This document shows, piece by piece, positions 62,689 through 64,000 of a DNA stretch of 64,000 bases. Each line of letters starts with the position of its first letter. Positions within the stretch are counted from its first letter, which is position 1. The notes below the pieces were generated by a model. It searched no databases, was not told where the DNA came from, and saw nothing but the letters and a program-made list of their open reading frames with translations. The DNA comes from Nematostella vectensis (Eukaryota > Cnidaria > Anthozoa > Actiniaria > Edwardsiidae): the NCBI RefSeq assembly GCF_932526225.1, contig NC_064045.1:8922022-8986021 (forward strand), in the 5' to 3' direction. The position numbers were made by a program, and so were the translations under genes.

Positions 62689-64000
62689 CTTATAAACCGT
62701 CTTCTGATTCTGTAATTTATTAAAGAAAAAAATATTCTTATTAACACATTGACCCCTAACTATTTGTCAGCTGAATAATAAAAAAAAAACAGACCGAAAA
62801 CAGAAACCTATTTTGAGTTTTATACAGCCCGTTAAATTCGGTATTCTAGCTTTACAACCAGTTCTTTGCGGTCTCATTTTTATTCCCTCGTCGCTGTGCC
62901 AGTTTGCTTATATTTTTCATAAAAAAAAAACAGCTATAAGGAAATTGTGTCCTTGTTTGGCTTTGATTGGATGAGAAAATAATTTTCCAATGAATCACCA
63001 CAGCTCTCCTAAATTCTGTCTTTTCTGAAACCAAATTTATTCCAAAACTGTTTACCCTGCTATTCTGGCTCTGTATGACCTGAAATTGATTTGTTTGTTT
63101 TTGGGATAAAAAGACTTTAAAAAACGTCTGACTTTGGGGAGAGAAGTGTTGACTGGCCCTCCCCTCGTGTATTTTCCTGGATCTCCCAGAATGCTTTGCA
63201 ATCCGTAATGGTATTCAAGATGGTTTCACAAGCCTTCAAGGAGTGGACATTGTTGTTTGAGGCCATGTAAATGAACCTGGAGAATCAGAACAATTTTTAT
63301 CTGTGTCTTGAGCTGTGTTTGCTGATCTCCCTCCTTTGTGTATTTTAAGCGTTTTGTTGAAAGGGGTGATTCTGTTTTTTTTCCTTGGTCGATTTGAACT
63401 TGAGCTATTATTTAGCTAAAGATTAGCTGCTATCACCTTGGTTGGATGCATTTCAAGACTATTGACTAATGACCTGACATTGACCAAGACTGATGCCTGA
63501 GTATCTTCATGTGTTTATTTTGCATTTATGCATTTTTGGGTGGTTGTGGGTACTTCTCAAAGCCGGTACAAGCCGGTTGAGGGGTCAAAGTGTTAAGTTT
63601 ATTCTTATTGAGACCCTCCTAAGAGACCCTTATTGAGACCCTCTCTTGTCACTTTTAGATTTGCTACAGCAAGCCCAAACATTCGAAAACGTATAGAGAG
63701 TGTCCACAGGAAACCCAAATATCCGAGAACCCATAGAGAGAGACCACGAATCCCCTCTTGTCACTTTGGCATTCGCCACGCCACAGCAAGCCAAAATAAA
63801 AGAAACGAGACGTTCAACAGAAAGTTCGAGTTATCAGGATTATTCTTGTTGTCACCACAAATACCAAAATAAAGAATAATTAAATATGCGCCTAGACAAA
63901 ACATCCCTAAATCAATTGAAGCATTGAGCACATGATTGAACACATATGATCTAAAGGAATTTGTTTCGATAGATATTCGTAAAGATTATAAGATACTCGT

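Larger units (their letters stand above)
61188..64000. other. Gene-free right end of the window
   Basis: Contains the long inverted-repeat element 61291-62688, a 68-bp tandem repeat and, near 63595-63780, short direct repeats (TTGAGACCCTC, CTCTTGTCACTTT, ATAGAGAG). No exon with splice or family support was found; the short frames look random. Confidence 0.6.

Overview
This is a stretch of animal nuclear genome. It has short exons with GT-AG introns, AT-rich non-coding DNA and many small terminal-inverted-repeat elements. It carries animal genes (TK1, ERAL1, CCDC96, an arrestin-domain gene) beside lineage-specific secreted Cys-rich genes. A cnidarian, probably an anthozoan such as a sea anemone, fits best. 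That is inference; no taxonomic search was possible. Exon models were built by eye from splice sites and reading phase, and every multi-exon model closes in frame.

Layout. (1) 33-8564 (-) and 9640-15247 (+): two head-to-head paralogues. Each has the ionotropic-glutamate-receptor order S1-M1-P-M2-S2-M3, but the pore loop is a canonical potassium filter (TTVGYGD), as in bacterial GluR0. All seven exons correspond one to one between the two genes. This is the most notable system in the window. (2) 16139-17465 (-): a small Pkr1-like V-ATPase assembly protein. (3) 18960-21241 (-): ERAL1, the mitochondrial Era GTPase, with a KH domain that lacks its GXXG loop. It is divergent from (4) 21624-33963 (+), an arrestin-domain gene of 12 exons. 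That gene converges on (5) 34424-37158 (-), thymidine kinase TK1. TK1 is divergent from (6) 37640-47697 (+), CCDC96/CFAP184, a ciliary coiled-coil protein. (7) Inside a CCDC96 intron lies an intronless secreted gene with three six-cysteine repeats (42223-42852) and a decayed relative. Another relative, broken by a stop codon, a frame change and two transposons, lies at 48872-49792. (8) 50641-57700 is a recent tandem duplication that copies the signal-peptide exon of (9) 54133-61187 (+), a secreted protein with two WSC-like modules and an acidic tail. (10) 61188-64000 has repeats but no recognisable gene.

A recurring theme is mobile or repetitive DNA landing on or beside 5' splice sites: 11283, 13095, 29290, 39898 and 59698. 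In two cases (13096 and 59698) the target-site duplication lies within the splice donor itself, and in both the donor still reads GTAAG. The divergent gene pairs (8564/9640, 21241/21624, 37158/37640) probably share promoters.
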